Shown in pieces: positions 17,492 to 25,567 of a DNA stretch of 63,629 nt. The translations under genes and the position numbers were made by a program. The notes beneath the pieces were generated by a model. That model worked only from the letters and a program-made list of their open reading frames with translations. It did not search any database and had not been told where the DNA came from. The stretch's first letter is position 1; each line of letters starts with the position of its first letter. The stretch is taken from positions 1 through 63,629 of the forward strand of contig NCCR01000038.1 of NCBI GenBank assembly GCA_002279765.1. Direction: 5' to 3'. Source of the stretch: Verrucomicrobia bacterium 12-59-8 (GTDB lineage Bacteria > Verrucomicrobiota > Verrucomicrobiae > Verrucomicrobiales > Verrucomicrobiaceae).

Positions 17492-18367
17492 ATGAACGTC
17501 CATCACCTCGAACTCTTCTACTATGTGGCGCGTCACGGCGGCGTGAGTGCGGCGGCGCGGGCCATGCCATATGGCATTCAGCAGCCGGCCATCAGCGCCC
17601 AGATTCTGCAGCTCGAAGATGCGCTGGGTGTCACCTTGTACCAGCGGCGACCGTTCCAGCTCTCGCGGGAAGGACAGACGCTCTATGATTTCATCGCTCC
17701 CTTCTTCGGTGGCCTGGCCGAGATGGGCGACCGCCTGCGTGGCGGCGGAGAAAACCGGCTGCGCATTGCTTCTGCAGAGGTCGTGCAGCGGGACTACCTG
17801 CCGGAGCTGTTTGTGCGCATGCGCCGGCGGGTGAAGGGTTTTCATTTCACACTCACCCATGGCCGTCAGCAGGAGATTGAGGCCCTGCTTTCTGCACAGG
17901 AGATCGACATTGGATTCGGCACGCTGATGGAAAAAACGGTGGCCAACATCGAGTCACGAGAGCTGCTCCGGCTGCCGATGGCCCTGCTCGTGCCCATGCA
18001 GAGCGGCATCACCAAGGCCGAACAGATTTTTGCAAAGGACCGCATCGACCTGCCGCTCGTGGCCTTGGAGGCCAGAGCTGTACTGTCGCGTTCATTCCAG
18101 ACCGCCCTACGTCAGCGGGGTCTCGAATGGCTGCCGAGCCTCGAAGTCGGCAGCCTCGATCTCGTGCTGCGCTACGTCATGGAGGGTTTCGGTGCCGGTC
18201 TGGTGCTGCGCCATCCGCGCATGAAACTGCCCGTGAATGTGAAAGCGCTCACGTTGGATGATTTCCCGCCGCTGTGCTTCGGAGCGCTTTGGACAGGGCG
18301 TCTTTCGCCGCTGGGTGAGGCCTTCCTTGCGGAAGCGACTGCGCTGGCCGTTGAACTGGCGGCGTAA
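17492..18367 (+). CDS. LysR-family transcriptional regulator
   Basis: A 291-residue LysR protein. The N-terminal winged helix-turn-helix is clear: 'MNVHHLELFYYVARHGGVSAAARAM' and 'GIQQPAISAQILQLEDALGV', followed by 'TLYQRRPFQLSREGQTLYDF' (residues 1-75). The C-terminal substrate-binding domain follows ('NRLRIASAEVVQRDYLPELF' on). It is divergent from the DUF3999-like paralogs, which is the usual LysR arrangement for controlling a neighbouring operon plus itself. The inducer is unknown. Confidence 0.9.
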   Translation: MNVHHLELFYYVARHGGVSAAARAMPYGIQQPAISAQILQLEDALGVTLYQRRPFQLSREGQTLYDFIAPFFGGLAEMGDRLRGGGENRLRIASAEVVQRDYLPELFVRMRRRVKGFHFTLTHGRQQEIEALLSAQEIDIGFGTLMEKTVANIESRELLRLPMALLVPMQSGITKAEQIFAKDRIDLPLVALEARAVLSRSFQTALRQRGLEWLPSLEVGSLDLVLRYVMEGFGAGLVLRHPRMKLPVNVKALTLDDFPPLCFGALWTGRLSPLGEAFLAEATALAVELAA

Positions 18368-18445
18368 TGACTGCCAGAAAGGGAGGTCGCCTCCGGCGAC
18401 AAACGAATGAATAAGCTGCGCGCCTATGCGTCGGAGATGTGGACT

Positions 18446-18955
18446 ATGAAAACCAAATCGCTCCTCCTGCTTGCTTCACTGACTGTGGCCGTTTCGCTCT
18501 CTTCCTGTGTCGATTTCGCTGGCCCTTACGCTTCCGGCTATGGCTCCTCCTATTCGTCCCGGCCCGGCTACTATGGCAGCAGCTACCGCTCGCGGCCTGT
18601 GGTTTCATACAACAGCTTTAACAGCTACAATTCGCGGCCTTATTCCGGCTATTCAAACCGCTCTTATTCTTCCTCCTTTGGTTACAATGGCAGGACTGTG
18701 GCTGCGCCCTCACACCACTCCAGCCACAGCTATTCACCAGTATCTTCCAGCAGCCATTCGCAGCATCACTCCAGCGGCAGCTATGGCGGCGGCTCCTACG
18801 GCGGGAGTTCTCATCATTCCGGGGGCTCGTCAGGCGGCTCCAGCTTTGGCGGTGCTTCCCACCACAGCAGCCATTCATCAGGAGGTGGTTCTGGAGGAGC
18901 GCCCAGTCACTCCAGTGGTGGTCATCGCAGCAGCAGCCATCATGGCATGCATTGA
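18446..18955 (+). CDS. Low-complexity Ser/Gly/His/Tyr-rich lipoprotein
   Basis: The start at 18446 gives MKTKSLLLLASLTVAVSLSS followed by the lipobox cysteine at residue 21. The rest is a composition-biased chain: Tyr/Ser/Arg-rich early (SSYSSRPGYYGSSYRSRP), Gly/Ser/His-rich later (HHSSHSSGGGSGGAPSHSS). Such sequences may bind metals through histidines or form a flexible surface layer; both are speculation. A similar, smaller Gly-rich lipoprotein with the same 'MKTK..L' signal lies at 32.7 kb. It ends at a strong hairpin shared with the convergent gene. Confidence 0.65.
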   Translation: MKTKSLLLLASLTVAVSLSSCVDFAGPYASGYGSSYSSRPGYYGSSYRSRPVVSYNSFNSYNSRPYSGYSNRSYSSSFGYNGRTVAAPSHHSSHSYSPVSSSSHSQHHSSGSYGGGSYGGSSHHSGGSSGGSSFGGASHHSSHSSGGGSGGAPSHSSGGHRSSSHHGMH

Positions 18956-18985
18956 TGGCAAGGAACGGGAATGGGTTTGAGTCAG

Positions 18986-19008
18986 CGCCCGGAGATCATC
19001 TCCGGGCG
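18986..19008. terminator. Bidirectional hairpin terminator between convergent genes
   Basis: CGCCCGGAGA-TCA-TCTCCGGGCG is a ten-base-pair stem with a three-base loop, sitting between the convergent lipoprotein (ends 18955) and the secreted hypothetical (ends 19032). There is no clear U-tract, so termination efficiency is uncertain. Confidence 0.6.
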
Positions 19009-19031
19009 TCGTGTTCTGGAGCTGATTCGCC

Positions 19032-20069
19032 TCAATCCCTCGGCAGGTGACCGATGACACGCGGCTTGCCCGCGCCTTCCCACAGCATCAGGGCCGGGCC
19101 TTTGTCTTCCTCCGCATCGCCGCAGTAAAACACACGCGGCTTGCCGCCCACCTCGGTGGCACAGAAGCCGGCGGCGAATTCCATGTCATCCGCGATGATC
19201 TCGGTTTTGTTCAATGAGTCGGACATGGCATCAAGCTGATCTTTTGTCGTGAGAGAATCGCCGGAGGTGGGCGAGTAGAGTGGTTTGACGGGCAGCGGTA
19301 TGCGCATGATGCAGGCCATGTGGCGCCCACGCAGTTGGGCGTAGATCCATTTTCCTGCAGGGGCCACATGCTGCACCCACATGCTGCCACCATTGGCCTC
19401 ATCCGTATTCAGGATACCCAGCGGCGCTATGCGTGCGCCCACGAGCGTTCCCAGCCGCTCCATGTCGGTGTCGTCGTTCACCTGGATGCCCCCCTCCCAC
19501 ACATCGCCATGGGAGACGAAGAACAGACGACCGTCGGTGGAAAAAACACCGCCCGTTGCATCGCTCACACGGCGGCAGAAAATGGACAGAAAGGTGTGCT
19601 TGCCTCCCGGTTTGCGGCCATAAAAACTGCCCATGCTCGTCGCGTCGGCGGTTTCATTGCCGGTGACAAAGAGACAATCGGTGAGCGGTGTTCCCGGCAC
19701 GGTGGCTACAAACAGGTCCGTGGCACCCACCACGGGTGCGGTGGCGCAGACGTGTTTGACCGGTATGGCGGCACCCGGTGTCCACACCCACACTCCATCT
19801 TTTGCCAAAAACAGCGCTTCGCCCTCGCTGCCTGCGGCCACGCTTTCGATGCTCTCATCCTTCAGTTCCTCAGGCAACGGTGCCTGGCTGATCTTGCCCG
19901 TGGCGATGTCCACCTGCACCAGCCCGGAGCCGCTTCTACCACCGAGGCCCATCGTCACCGTCCCGCCGTCTTTCGAGAAGAACGCCTCATTGGCTAGGCT
20001 GGGTTGAAGCGAAAAAGTCAGTGCAAGGGAAGCACTGACAACAAAGACCGGAAGTCGGGAGATGCTCAT
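19032..20069 (-). CDS. Secreted hypothetical, beta-propeller-like
   Basis: A signal peptide is visible at the start (MSISRLPVFVVSASLALTFS, cleavage near ANE). The mature part of about 318 residues contains repeated short strand-turn segments with 'G-x-x-W/F' ends ('LFLAKDGVWVWTPGA', 'GGVFSTDGRLFFVSHGDVWEG', 'EDKGPALMLWEGAGKPRV'), which suggests a beta-propeller. No catalytic residues are evident. The gene is convergent with the lipoprotein upstream and divergent from the thioredoxin gene at 20250. The assignment to a fold is inference only. Confidence 0.65.
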   Translation of the reverse strand: MSISRLPVFVVSASLALTFSLQPSLANEAFFSKDGGTVTMGLGGRSGSGLVQVDIATGKISQAPLPEELKDESIESVAAGSEGEALFLAKDGVWVWTPGAAIPVKHVCATAPVVGATDLFVATVPGTPLTDCLFVTGNETADATSMGSFYGRKPGGKHTFLSIFCRRVSDATGGVFSTDGRLFFVSHGDVWEGGIQVNDDTDMERLGTLVGARIAPLGILNTDEANGGSMWVQHVAPAGKWIYAQLRGRHMACIMRIPLPVKPLYSPTSGDSLTTKDQLDAMSDSLNKTEIIADDMEFAAGFCATEVGGKPRVFYCGDAEEDKGPALMLWEGAGKPRVIGHLPRD

Positions 20070-20249
20070 GGCGCAGGGCTTAAGTCAGCCTGACGGCAAG
20101 TCAATGCGCATCGGGGGCCGCCGTGCTCCAGGGTAAACCGAAAAACAGTGGAAGCTTCCACTGTGAGTTTTCGATCACACGCAGAATCCGGGAATAAAAA
20201 CCGCCGCCAGCGCATCTCACCGTTCGTTCCTTTGTTACCCCCCCAAACC

Positions 20250-20675
20250 ATGAAAAAAACCATCCTTCTCATTCTCGCCGCCGCCACGAGCCTCGCCCTG
20301 GCCAGCGATTTTCCGAAAGGCAGCCCGTCTTTCCAAGCCAGCAGCGCCACCGCCATGAGTGCCGCGAAAAAATCCGGCAAGCCGGTCATCCTGGTCTTTT
20401 CCGCCGCCTGGTGCCCGCCCTGCCAGACCATGAAACATGACGTCTATCCCAGCGCAGAGGTGAAAGCCTTTCACGACAAGTTCGTCTGGGCCTACATCGA
20501 CGTTGATGATCCGCGCAATGAAAGCGCCGCCACCAAATACGGCGTCACCAGCATCCCGCACATCGAGTTCCTCAATGCCGCAGGCAAGGAGATCGACAAA
20601 CAGATCGGCGGCACCTCCTCTGAGGCATTTGCCAAAACGCTCCAAAGCGTGCTGACCAAGGCGAATAAGTCCTGA
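20250..20675 (+). CDS. Periplasmic thioredoxin-family protein
   Basis: The start at 20250 gives MKKTILLILAAATSLALAS, a Sec signal peptide. The active site is WCPPC at residues 54-58 (AAWCPPCQTMK), followed by the cis-proline region 'YGVTSIPHIEFLNAAGKEI'. Total 141 residues, the usual size for an exported single-domain thioredoxin. It should act as a reductase or disulfide-handling protein in the periplasm; the substrate is unknown. A longer frame upstream (to 20148) has no support. It ends at the hairpin at 20693. Confidence 0.9.
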   Translation: MKKTILLILAAATSLALASDFPKGSPSFQASSATAMSAAKKSGKPVILVFSAAWCPPCQTMKHDVYPSAEVKAFHDKFVWAYIDVDDPRNESAATKYGVTSIPHIEFLNAAGKEIDKQIGGTSSEAFAKTLQSVLTKANKS

Positions 20676-20692
20676 TCCGACGGACGGATTTC

Positions 20693-20716
20693 GGAGCCGG
20701 GGTCATCCCCGGCTCC
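20693..20716. terminator. Hairpin terminator between convergent thioredoxin and NIPSNAP genes
   Basis: GGAGCCGGGG-TCAT-CCCCGGCTCC is a perfect ten-base-pair stem, starting 18 bases after the thioredoxin stop and abutting the NIPSNAP stop. It should serve both strands. Confidence 0.7.
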
Positions 20717-21502
20717 TCAGATCTGTGAATACAGTGTCGGCACCAGCACGAGATTCGTGATGCGTGACACGATCTCCTTGTCCGTGAAACCCGGCGTGGT
20801 CTTGAGCTTGGTCCACTCGGGATCAACGCGGAAGGTATTCCAGGCCTGATCCTTCGCTGCGGCATCGCTGAAGCTCAGCATGTAGGTCAGGTTGGGCATC
20901 AGCGGGCCCACGATGGTCTCGCCAAAGAAGACGGCGTTCAGTCCACTGCGCTTGAAGATCGCCAGCTCGCCGATGTTGAACATCTCGATCTTCTTCTTCC
21001 CCGTCTTCTCGCTGGGGCTTTCATAGATGCGGAGCTGGTACACTTGGCTGCCCTTCGTCGGCACTGCCATTGCAGGCATGCCAGCGATGCCCTGCGTCAA
21101 CCAGCTTTCCACACGCTCATAAACAGCATCTGCCGCCGGTGCATCGAGGTAAGCCGCACCCTGCTGCTGCAAGGCCGTGTCCGACAGCAGTTCCGTGCTC
21201 TTGGCGAATTGATCCAGCGAGCTGTATCGCAGCACCACATACACCACGGCTGTCGCTTCCGGCTTTTCCGGCACGAACACACCCACGTTGCGCACACCGA
21301 GTCGGTTCAGCGCGGGAATCGCCGCCTCCTTCAGGTAAGCATCCAGCAGGCCCTGCTTCTCGGGGCTCTTGAGCGTGTACGCCCGGATTTCAAAATACTC
21401 CCGCGCATCGCCACGGGGCTCATCAGCAGCATGCAGGTCTTGAATGGCACCGACCAGCCCGCTGGCCGCCACGGTGGATTTGAGAAAGGTGCTTCGTGTC
21501 AT
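20717..21502 (-). CDS. Exported NIPSNAP-family protein
   Basis: A 261-residue protein with an N-terminal export-like signal (MTRSTFLKSTVAASGLVGAI; the 'TRSTFLKS' region resembles a Tat-type start although only one arginine is present). The rest has two ferredoxin-like NIPSNAP repeats: 'YFEIRAYTLKSPEKQGLLDA...AIPALNRLGV' and, after residue 150, 'VYQLRIYESPSEKTGKKKIEMF', each with the 'G-x-x-x-x-x-x-x-Y-x-L-R-x-Y' pattern. Verrucomicrobia and Planctomycetes carry many of these secreted NIPSNAP proteins; the role is unknown. Confidence 0.85.
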   Translation of the reverse strand: MTRSTFLKSTVAASGLVGAIQDLHAADEPRGDAREYFEIRAYTLKSPEKQGLLDAYLKEAAIPALNRLGVRNVGVFVPEKPEATAVVYVVLRYSSLDQFAKSTELLSDTALQQQGAAYLDAPAADAVYERVESWLTQGIAGMPAMAVPTKGSQVYQLRIYESPSEKTGKKKIEMFNIGELAIFKRSGLNAVFFGETIVGPLMPNLTYMLSFSDAAAKDQAWNTFRVDPEWTKLKTTPGFTDKEIVSRITNLVLVPTLYSQI

Positions 21503-21622
21503 GGAAAAGTAGGAGTGATTGGAACGGTGATGCTGACGAACGAGCCGCGAAACGTCAATCTCTTAAAATCCATCTCACGACTGCACCGAATGATTCACAG
21601 GCGGGATGGCGTGGCGTTTGGG

Positions 21623-21930
21623 TTACTCAAAAAGAGACGGAAGGTTTCTGGCAGCATGCAGAATCCTTAAAACTTCGGTTTCGTCCTCCAGTTCGTGATA
21701 GAACAAAAGGTAAGCGGGAAAGTGATTGGCAGGAAGGAATCGAATCCCTGCGAAACGCGTAGCACTGAAGCGAGGTCGGATGCCAATGGCTGGATGCTGT
21801 CCAGGCGTTCAGTCGTGACCCAAATGTCTTGCCGGACTTCGTCCGCAGCATCGGGATTATCTTGGCCGATGTAGCTCGTGCTTTCGTCGAGGTCATCGAC
21901 GGCTACCGGATTGAAGACGACCGTCCTCAT
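21623..21930 (-). pseudogene. ParE/RelE-type toxin gene with a frameshift
   Basis: The reading frame starting at 21930 (MRTVVFNPVAVDDLDESTSY) is a normal ParE N-terminus, but it leaves the family after about residue 47 and ends at 21667. The other frame, from about 21793 down to the stop at 21623, encodes the expected C-terminus: 'FPAYLLFYHELEDETEVLRI' and 'LHAARNLPSLFE', matching the ParE 'yLIfY-x-x-x-x-x-x-x-x-x-x-x-x-LHGARD' tail. Joining the two gives a protein of about 101 residues, a normal size. The break is near CAGCCATTGG. A true pseudogene or a sequencing indel are both possible. Confidence 0.72.
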
Positions 21931-22139
21931 GCCTGCTTCTGCTGCAATTCCATCACTGGCACTCGACGTCCAGGATGCTGTAGGGCATCATCAAGCAGGG
22001 ATTCGAGCGCCTCGCTGTCACGGCGGCCAAACACGGTCTGCACGGCAGCCTCCAAAGCAGAATCGACAGAACTGAACTGTCCGCTGGCGACTTGTTCGCG
22101 GAGCAAAGCTTCGACTGGCGCGATAAGGGTGACAGTCAT
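21927..22139 (-). CDS. ParD-type antitoxin
   Basis: The start at 22139 gives MTVTLIAPVEALLREQVASG, followed by 'QFSSVDSALEAAVQTVFGRR' and a C-terminal helix. This ribbon-helix-helix arrangement with 'V-x-S-G-x-(F/Y)-x-S-x-D/E' is characteristic of ParD antitoxins. It overlaps the toxin by four bases (ATGA). The longer frame (22250) only adds upstream sequence that is the tail of the isomerase gene region. The antitoxin is intact although its toxin is frameshifted. Confidence 0.82.
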   Translation of the reverse strand: MTVTLIAPVEALLREQVASGQFSSVDSALEAAVQTVFGRRDSEALESLLDDALQHPGRRVPVMELQQKQA

Positions 22140-22207
22140 GGGAAAAGCTATCGCTTCGTTCAGGCGAGGCAAGCTGACAGATCTTCGATTCAAAATTGTA
22201 GCTGGCT

Positions 22208-23116
22208 TCATCCCACTTTCGCCCGCGCACCGGCCAGTACCGCGTAGCATTTCTTCGCCGCCGCCATGGGCTCATACCCCGGCTTGCTAAAGATTTGCCC
22301 GCTCACCTCCACCACCACGGGCCCGTGGTAGCCATGCTGTTTCAGCGCGGTGAAATACTTCACATAATCGGTCTTTCCCTCGCCCGGCAGCAGGAACTGA
22401 AACTTCGCCGCATCACCACTCGCGTCTTTGACGTGGATGAACTTCGTGCGCGGCAGCAGCAGCTTCATGCTCTCCTCCATGTCGATGCCCTGCAGCTCAA
22501 AGTGGCTGTAATCATACGTCACCTGAATGGCCGGTGATTTCACATGATCTAGCAGCCACAGCAGGCGCTCCGGCGAGTTCACCGCACTGCCCACATGCGC
22601 CTTGATCGCGATGGTCGTCTTCTCCTTCTCCGCCACTTCCGCCCAGGCATGCAGCTGCTCCACCATGCCCGCCTTCTGCTGCTCCCACGTCGCCGGTTTT
22701 CCACCGCACACCGTCTCGATGATCGGTGGCTGCGCCGCATTCATGTCTCGCGCCACCTGTGCCGCATCCTTGATGCCTTGCAGGTTCAGCGCATGCGCCT
22801 TGTCATCCGCCGTGAGGCTCAGGTTCACCATCAGGCACGGCAGATCCAGCTTCAGCGCCGCGAGCTGCTTCACGGCGTCAGCCCGCGCCTCCGCCGTAAA
22901 AACCTTCGGCTCACTCGGAAACCCCGCATTCAAAGCCAGCTCCACATTCGCATAACCAATCTCCGCGCAAGTCTTCAGTGCTTCGCTCAAAGACAGCGTC
23001 TTCATGCCATACAAGCTGAAACCGAGGTTGACACCGCCAGGTGCTGCCGCCCGGGCGAAATGTGGCAGGGCGGCAAACCCCAAAGCAGAATGAAGAAAAT
23101 GACGACGTGTGGGCAT
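22208..23116 (-). CDS. Tat-exported sugar phosphate isomerase/epimerase-like protein
   Basis: A 302-residue TIM-barrel protein with a twin-arginine signal: MPTRRHFLHSALGFAALPHF (RRHFL motif). The mature part matches the AP-endonuclease-family-2/xylose-isomerase-like fold: 'LGFSLYGMKTLSLSEALKTC', 'IGYANVELAL', 'VTYDYSHFELQGIDMEESMK' and 'FIHVKDASG...KFQFLLPGEG', with the metal-binding D/H/E residues expected there. Such exported isomerases are abundant in Planctomycetes/Verrucomicrobia and probably act on sugar derivatives. Its stop lies upstream of the ParD start, so the ParDE module follows it on the same strand. Confidence 0.85.
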   Translation of the reverse strand: MPTRRHFLHSALGFAALPHFARAAAPGGVNLGFSLYGMKTLSLSEALKTCAEIGYANVELALNAGFPSEPKVFTAEARADAVKQLAALKLDLPCLMVNLSLTADDKAHALNLQGIKDAAQVARDMNAAQPPIIETVCGGKPATWEQQKAGMVEQLHAWAEVAEKEKTTIAIKAHVGSAVNSPERLLWLLDHVKSPAIQVTYDYSHFELQGIDMEESMKLLLPRTKFIHVKDASGDAAKFQFLLPGEGKTDYVKYFTALKQHGYHGPVVVEVSGQIFSKPGYEPMAAAKKCYAVLAGARAKVG

Positions 23117-23279
23117 GAAAGGTGGGGTTGGTGGGCGAGCCTATCATAAACTAACCAGCGCTGAATTCCTTGCATGGGAAGTTTCGCCATCGTCAGGAAG
23201 GAATTTCAGAGGCCGCAGTGATGGTTCCACCAGTCTCCCGCCGTACTTCACCCATGAGCCGTCTGCCTCATCAGTCAAT

Positions 23280-23993
23280 ATGAAGCCCGTGAAGCTGTTG
23301 CATCGAACACTCGTCGTATGCCTGTGCCTGGCTGCGCCTCTATGTGCCGATGAGTCAGTCCCGCAGGCCCTGCCACCTGATGACGATGGCGCGATCCCTC
23401 GTGTGGTGAACATGGAGGAGTTCGAAGCCCTCGTGACCAACTCCCCCTTCACCCGCTCCCTCGGCGTGTCCGACTCCCTCATCCTCACCGGAGTCGCCCA
23501 CTTCGAAAAAGACACCTTCGCCACCCTCCTCGACACCAAAACCTTCGAGTCCCACATCGTCTCCAAAACGCCCAACTTCCAAGGCTGGCAACTCGTCGGC
23601 GTCGGCGGCCACTCCGCCGAGATCCAAACTTGGTCCGCCAAGATCCAAATCCCCGGCGGCGAAGTCATCTCCGTCCGCTACCAAAAACCCCCACCCAAAC
23701 CCGCCCGCACAAAATCAGGTGGCAGCATTTCCAGCGGCACCGCCCCGCCGTTGAGCACCGCCCAGATGAACGAAGCAAAAACCGCCGCCGTAAATTACAA
23801 AGAAGGCTTCTCCTCAGACGGCTACCCCAAGGCCCCGCCACCGGAAATGGTCGCCAAACTCTCCCGCCTCAGCACCTCCCAGCGCGAGACCATCAACCAA
23901 CAAATGCTCGGCCTCCGCAACCAAGGCCTCGGCCTCGACGAACGCCGCAAAATCTACGAAGGCCTCGTGGACCGCTCGTTGCAGCGGCGGTGA
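23280..23993 (+). CDS. Secreted hypothetical with a decayed duplicate downstream
   Basis: The start at 23280 gives MKPVKLLHRTLVVCLCLAAP, a signal peptide cleaved near LCADES. The mature protein of about 215 residues has a beta-rich middle ('HSAEIQTWSAKIQIPGGEVI') and a C-terminal helical part starting 'QMNEAKTAAVNYKEGFSSDG' and ending 'KIYEGLVDRSLQRR'. That C-terminal part is found again, decayed, at 25.04-25.25 kb. Divergent from the isomerase. I do not recognise the family. Confidence 0.68.
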   Translation: MKPVKLLHRTLVVCLCLAAPLCADESVPQALPPDDDGAIPRVVNMEEFEALVTNSPFTRSLGVSDSLILTGVAHFEKDTFATLLDTKTFESHIVSKTPNFQGWQLVGVGGHSAEIQTWSAKIQIPGGEVISVRYQKPPPKPARTKSGGSISSGTAPPLSTAQMNEAKTAAVNYKEGFSSDGYPKAPPPEMVAKLSRLSTSQRETINQQMLGLRNQGLGLDERRKIYEGLVDRSLQRR

Positions 23994-24165
23994 GGGTTAC
24001 CACGCAAGCCAAGCTCCACCGCCTCCAGTCGTAAATATCAATGGTGCCCAATGCACTGTATCAGCCCACACACTTTAAAGTGAACGACCGTGCTCTTTTC
24101 GTTTACAGAATAGTCAAAGCAGATCTCATGTAGAAATCCGTCACTTCTGCTCACTAAAGCAAAAA

Positions 24166-24193
24166 ACGATGGTGAGTTTTACCCCACCATCGT
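24166..24193 (-). terminator. Intrinsic terminator for the minus-strand gene at 24.2-24.8 kb
   Basis: Read on the minus strand, CACCATCGT pairs with ACGATGGTG across a ten-base loop, and the stem is followed immediately by a T-run (TTTTTTGC). It lies 28 bases after the stop of the orphan gene. A classic rho-independent terminator. Confidence 0.75.
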
Positions 24194-24220
24194 ACCTTGC
24201 TCGATCATCAATACAAATTT

Positions 24221-24793
24221 TTAGCTAGCCGGTGTCAGTGTGATAGTCGTTTGACCATACAGTGGGACATCGGGCTGTAATCCTTCGGAAATCCAGTTCA
24301 TTCCAAGGACGACAATTTCAGCGGCTAACTCTTCAGCCGCTGCGGCCAGAGCTGCACTAAACGTTTCTGCACCTAACACTTCAACGGCTCCAATAATACC
24401 ATCAGTTCCATCTCTGAGCCAAGTTACTAGACTATCCAAACCTAAAGGATTTGCCACTGCGCCAGCCAAGGACTGAAGTGATTTTGAACCAGGAACCACA
24501 TTCCAGCCAAGTGCTGCCAATGGCGACTCACCCGTCGAAATTCCCTGCCCCTGCCACTGAATGCTTGCAGCAGTTCCATCCGCGAACGCCAAACTGATCG
24601 TCCCGCTGTCGTCTCCGGGGAATGCCGTACCCTGTAGAGCTACCACCCCAAAGGTTCCTGAGGCACCAGCGGCAACAGTCAACGGTAATTGGTTGAAGGT
24701 CAGTTGGTAGCCAGACCCCGTCAGGGTAACAGCCTGATTTGTACTATTCTGTAACGTAAACGTGCATATACAGCTACCGGCAGCGAATGACAT
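24221..24793 (-). CDS. Orphan AT-richer gene; N-terminal beta-sandwich-like domain
   Basis: The likely start is the ATG at 24793 (MSFAAGSCICTFTLQNSTNQ); a longer frame begins at 24835 but adds an unlikely leader. There is no signal peptide. The first 85 or so residues alternate short strands and Gly/Thr turns ('AVTLTGSGYQLTFNQLPLTV', then 'AAGASGTFGV...GDDSGTISLAFADGT'), reminiscent of aegerolysin-type beta-sandwiches; this is a weak pattern match. The second half is helical and Ala-rich (AETFSAALAAAAEELAAEIV). Base composition is visibly lower in GC than its flanks and the gene has its own strong terminator, both consistent with recent acquisition. Function unknown. Confidence 0.6.
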   Translation of the reverse strand: MSFAAGSCICTFTLQNSTNQAVTLTGSGYQLTFNQLPLTVAAGASGTFGVVALQGTAFPGDDSGTISLAFADGTAASIQWQGQGISTGESPLAALGWNVVPGSKSLQSLAGAVANPLGLDSLVTWLRDGTDGIIGAVEVLGAETFSAALAAAAEELAAEIVVLGMNWISEGLQPDVPLYGQTTITLTPAS

Positions 24794-25036
24794 AATTTTA
24801 CTTAGTATATTAGAGGTTAGATTGACGCGAACCATGTATTTTCATGGACAACTTTAGACAGTCAAATAAAATTTGATCAGCCACAAAGGTGGTGCTGCTT
24901 TCTGGCTTACCAGATATTTAAGAGTAACTCATTATCCTCGGATTCATTTGTCTGTTCTGCTAGAAAATGACTTCTGACTGGATCGTGTCAACTCTGCACG
25001 TCGATCAGAGAATAGCGTGTGCAAGGGGGCAACGTG

Positions 25037-25248
25037 GCGTCATGGCACAGATGAACGAGGCGAAAGCTGCCGCCGTAAACTACAAGGAAGACTTCTCATC
25101 CGACGGCTGCCCCCAAGGCCCCTTCCCCGAAATGGTCGCCAAACTCTCCCGTGTTAGAATCTCCTAACCCGAGACCATCAACCAACAAAGGCTCGGCCTC
25201 TGCAAAATCTTCGAGGGCCGCGTGGACCGCTTATTGCAGAGGCGGTGA
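25037..25248 (+). pseudogene. Decayed duplicate of the C-terminus of the 23.3-kb secreted protein
   Basis: Translation of 25046 onward reads 'QMNEAKAAAVNYKEDFSSDG' and on to 'EMVAKLSRVRIS', then an in-frame TAA, then 'PETINQQRLGLC', a deletion, and 'KIFEGRVDRLLQRR'. The intact gene has the same order. So this is a partial copy with a nonsense codon and a deletion. The stretch 24836-25036 before it shows nothing recognisable. Confidence 0.75.
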
Positions 25249-25308
25249 TCGTTCATGGGAGATCTGGACCCGGTTGTAGTCGGTCAACTTTGTGGCAATT
25301 AGTTAGAC

Positions 25309-25554
25309 ATGACCATCACCCTGCCGCCAGCTTTGGACGCCCTCGTGACCAGAAAAATGGGCTCGGGGAGGTACGAAGATGTGGGCGAGGTAGTCCGTGA
25401 AGCCCTGCGGCAGATGGAATCACGCGAATCATCGCTTGAGGTGTTACGCCAGGAGACCGCGTTGGGCTTTGACCAGTTGGATCGCGGCGATTCCGTCGAA
25501 ATGGACCGTGACGCCTTCATGAATCACTTCCGCAATCGCAGGCAGGCCGCATGA
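25309..25554 (+). CDS. ParD-type antitoxin whose toxin gene has been lost
   Basis: An 81-residue ribbon-helix-helix antitoxin: 'MTITLPPALDALVTRKMGSG', 'RYEDVGEVVREALRQMESRE' and a C-terminal helix. ParD antitoxins overlap their ParE toxins by four bases; here an ATGA does occur at the stop and the next codons read MTFRLAQ, a typical ParE beginning. But after a few codons the sequence is the end of the opposite-strand VapC gene. So the toxin appears to have been truncated at a junction near 25567. An orphan antitoxin by this reading. Confidence 0.78.
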   Translation: MTITLPPALDALVTRKMGSGRYEDVGEVVREALRQMESRESSLEVLRQETALGFDQLDRGDSVEMDRDAFMNHFRNRRQAA

Positions 25555-25567
25555 CCTTTCGTCTGGC

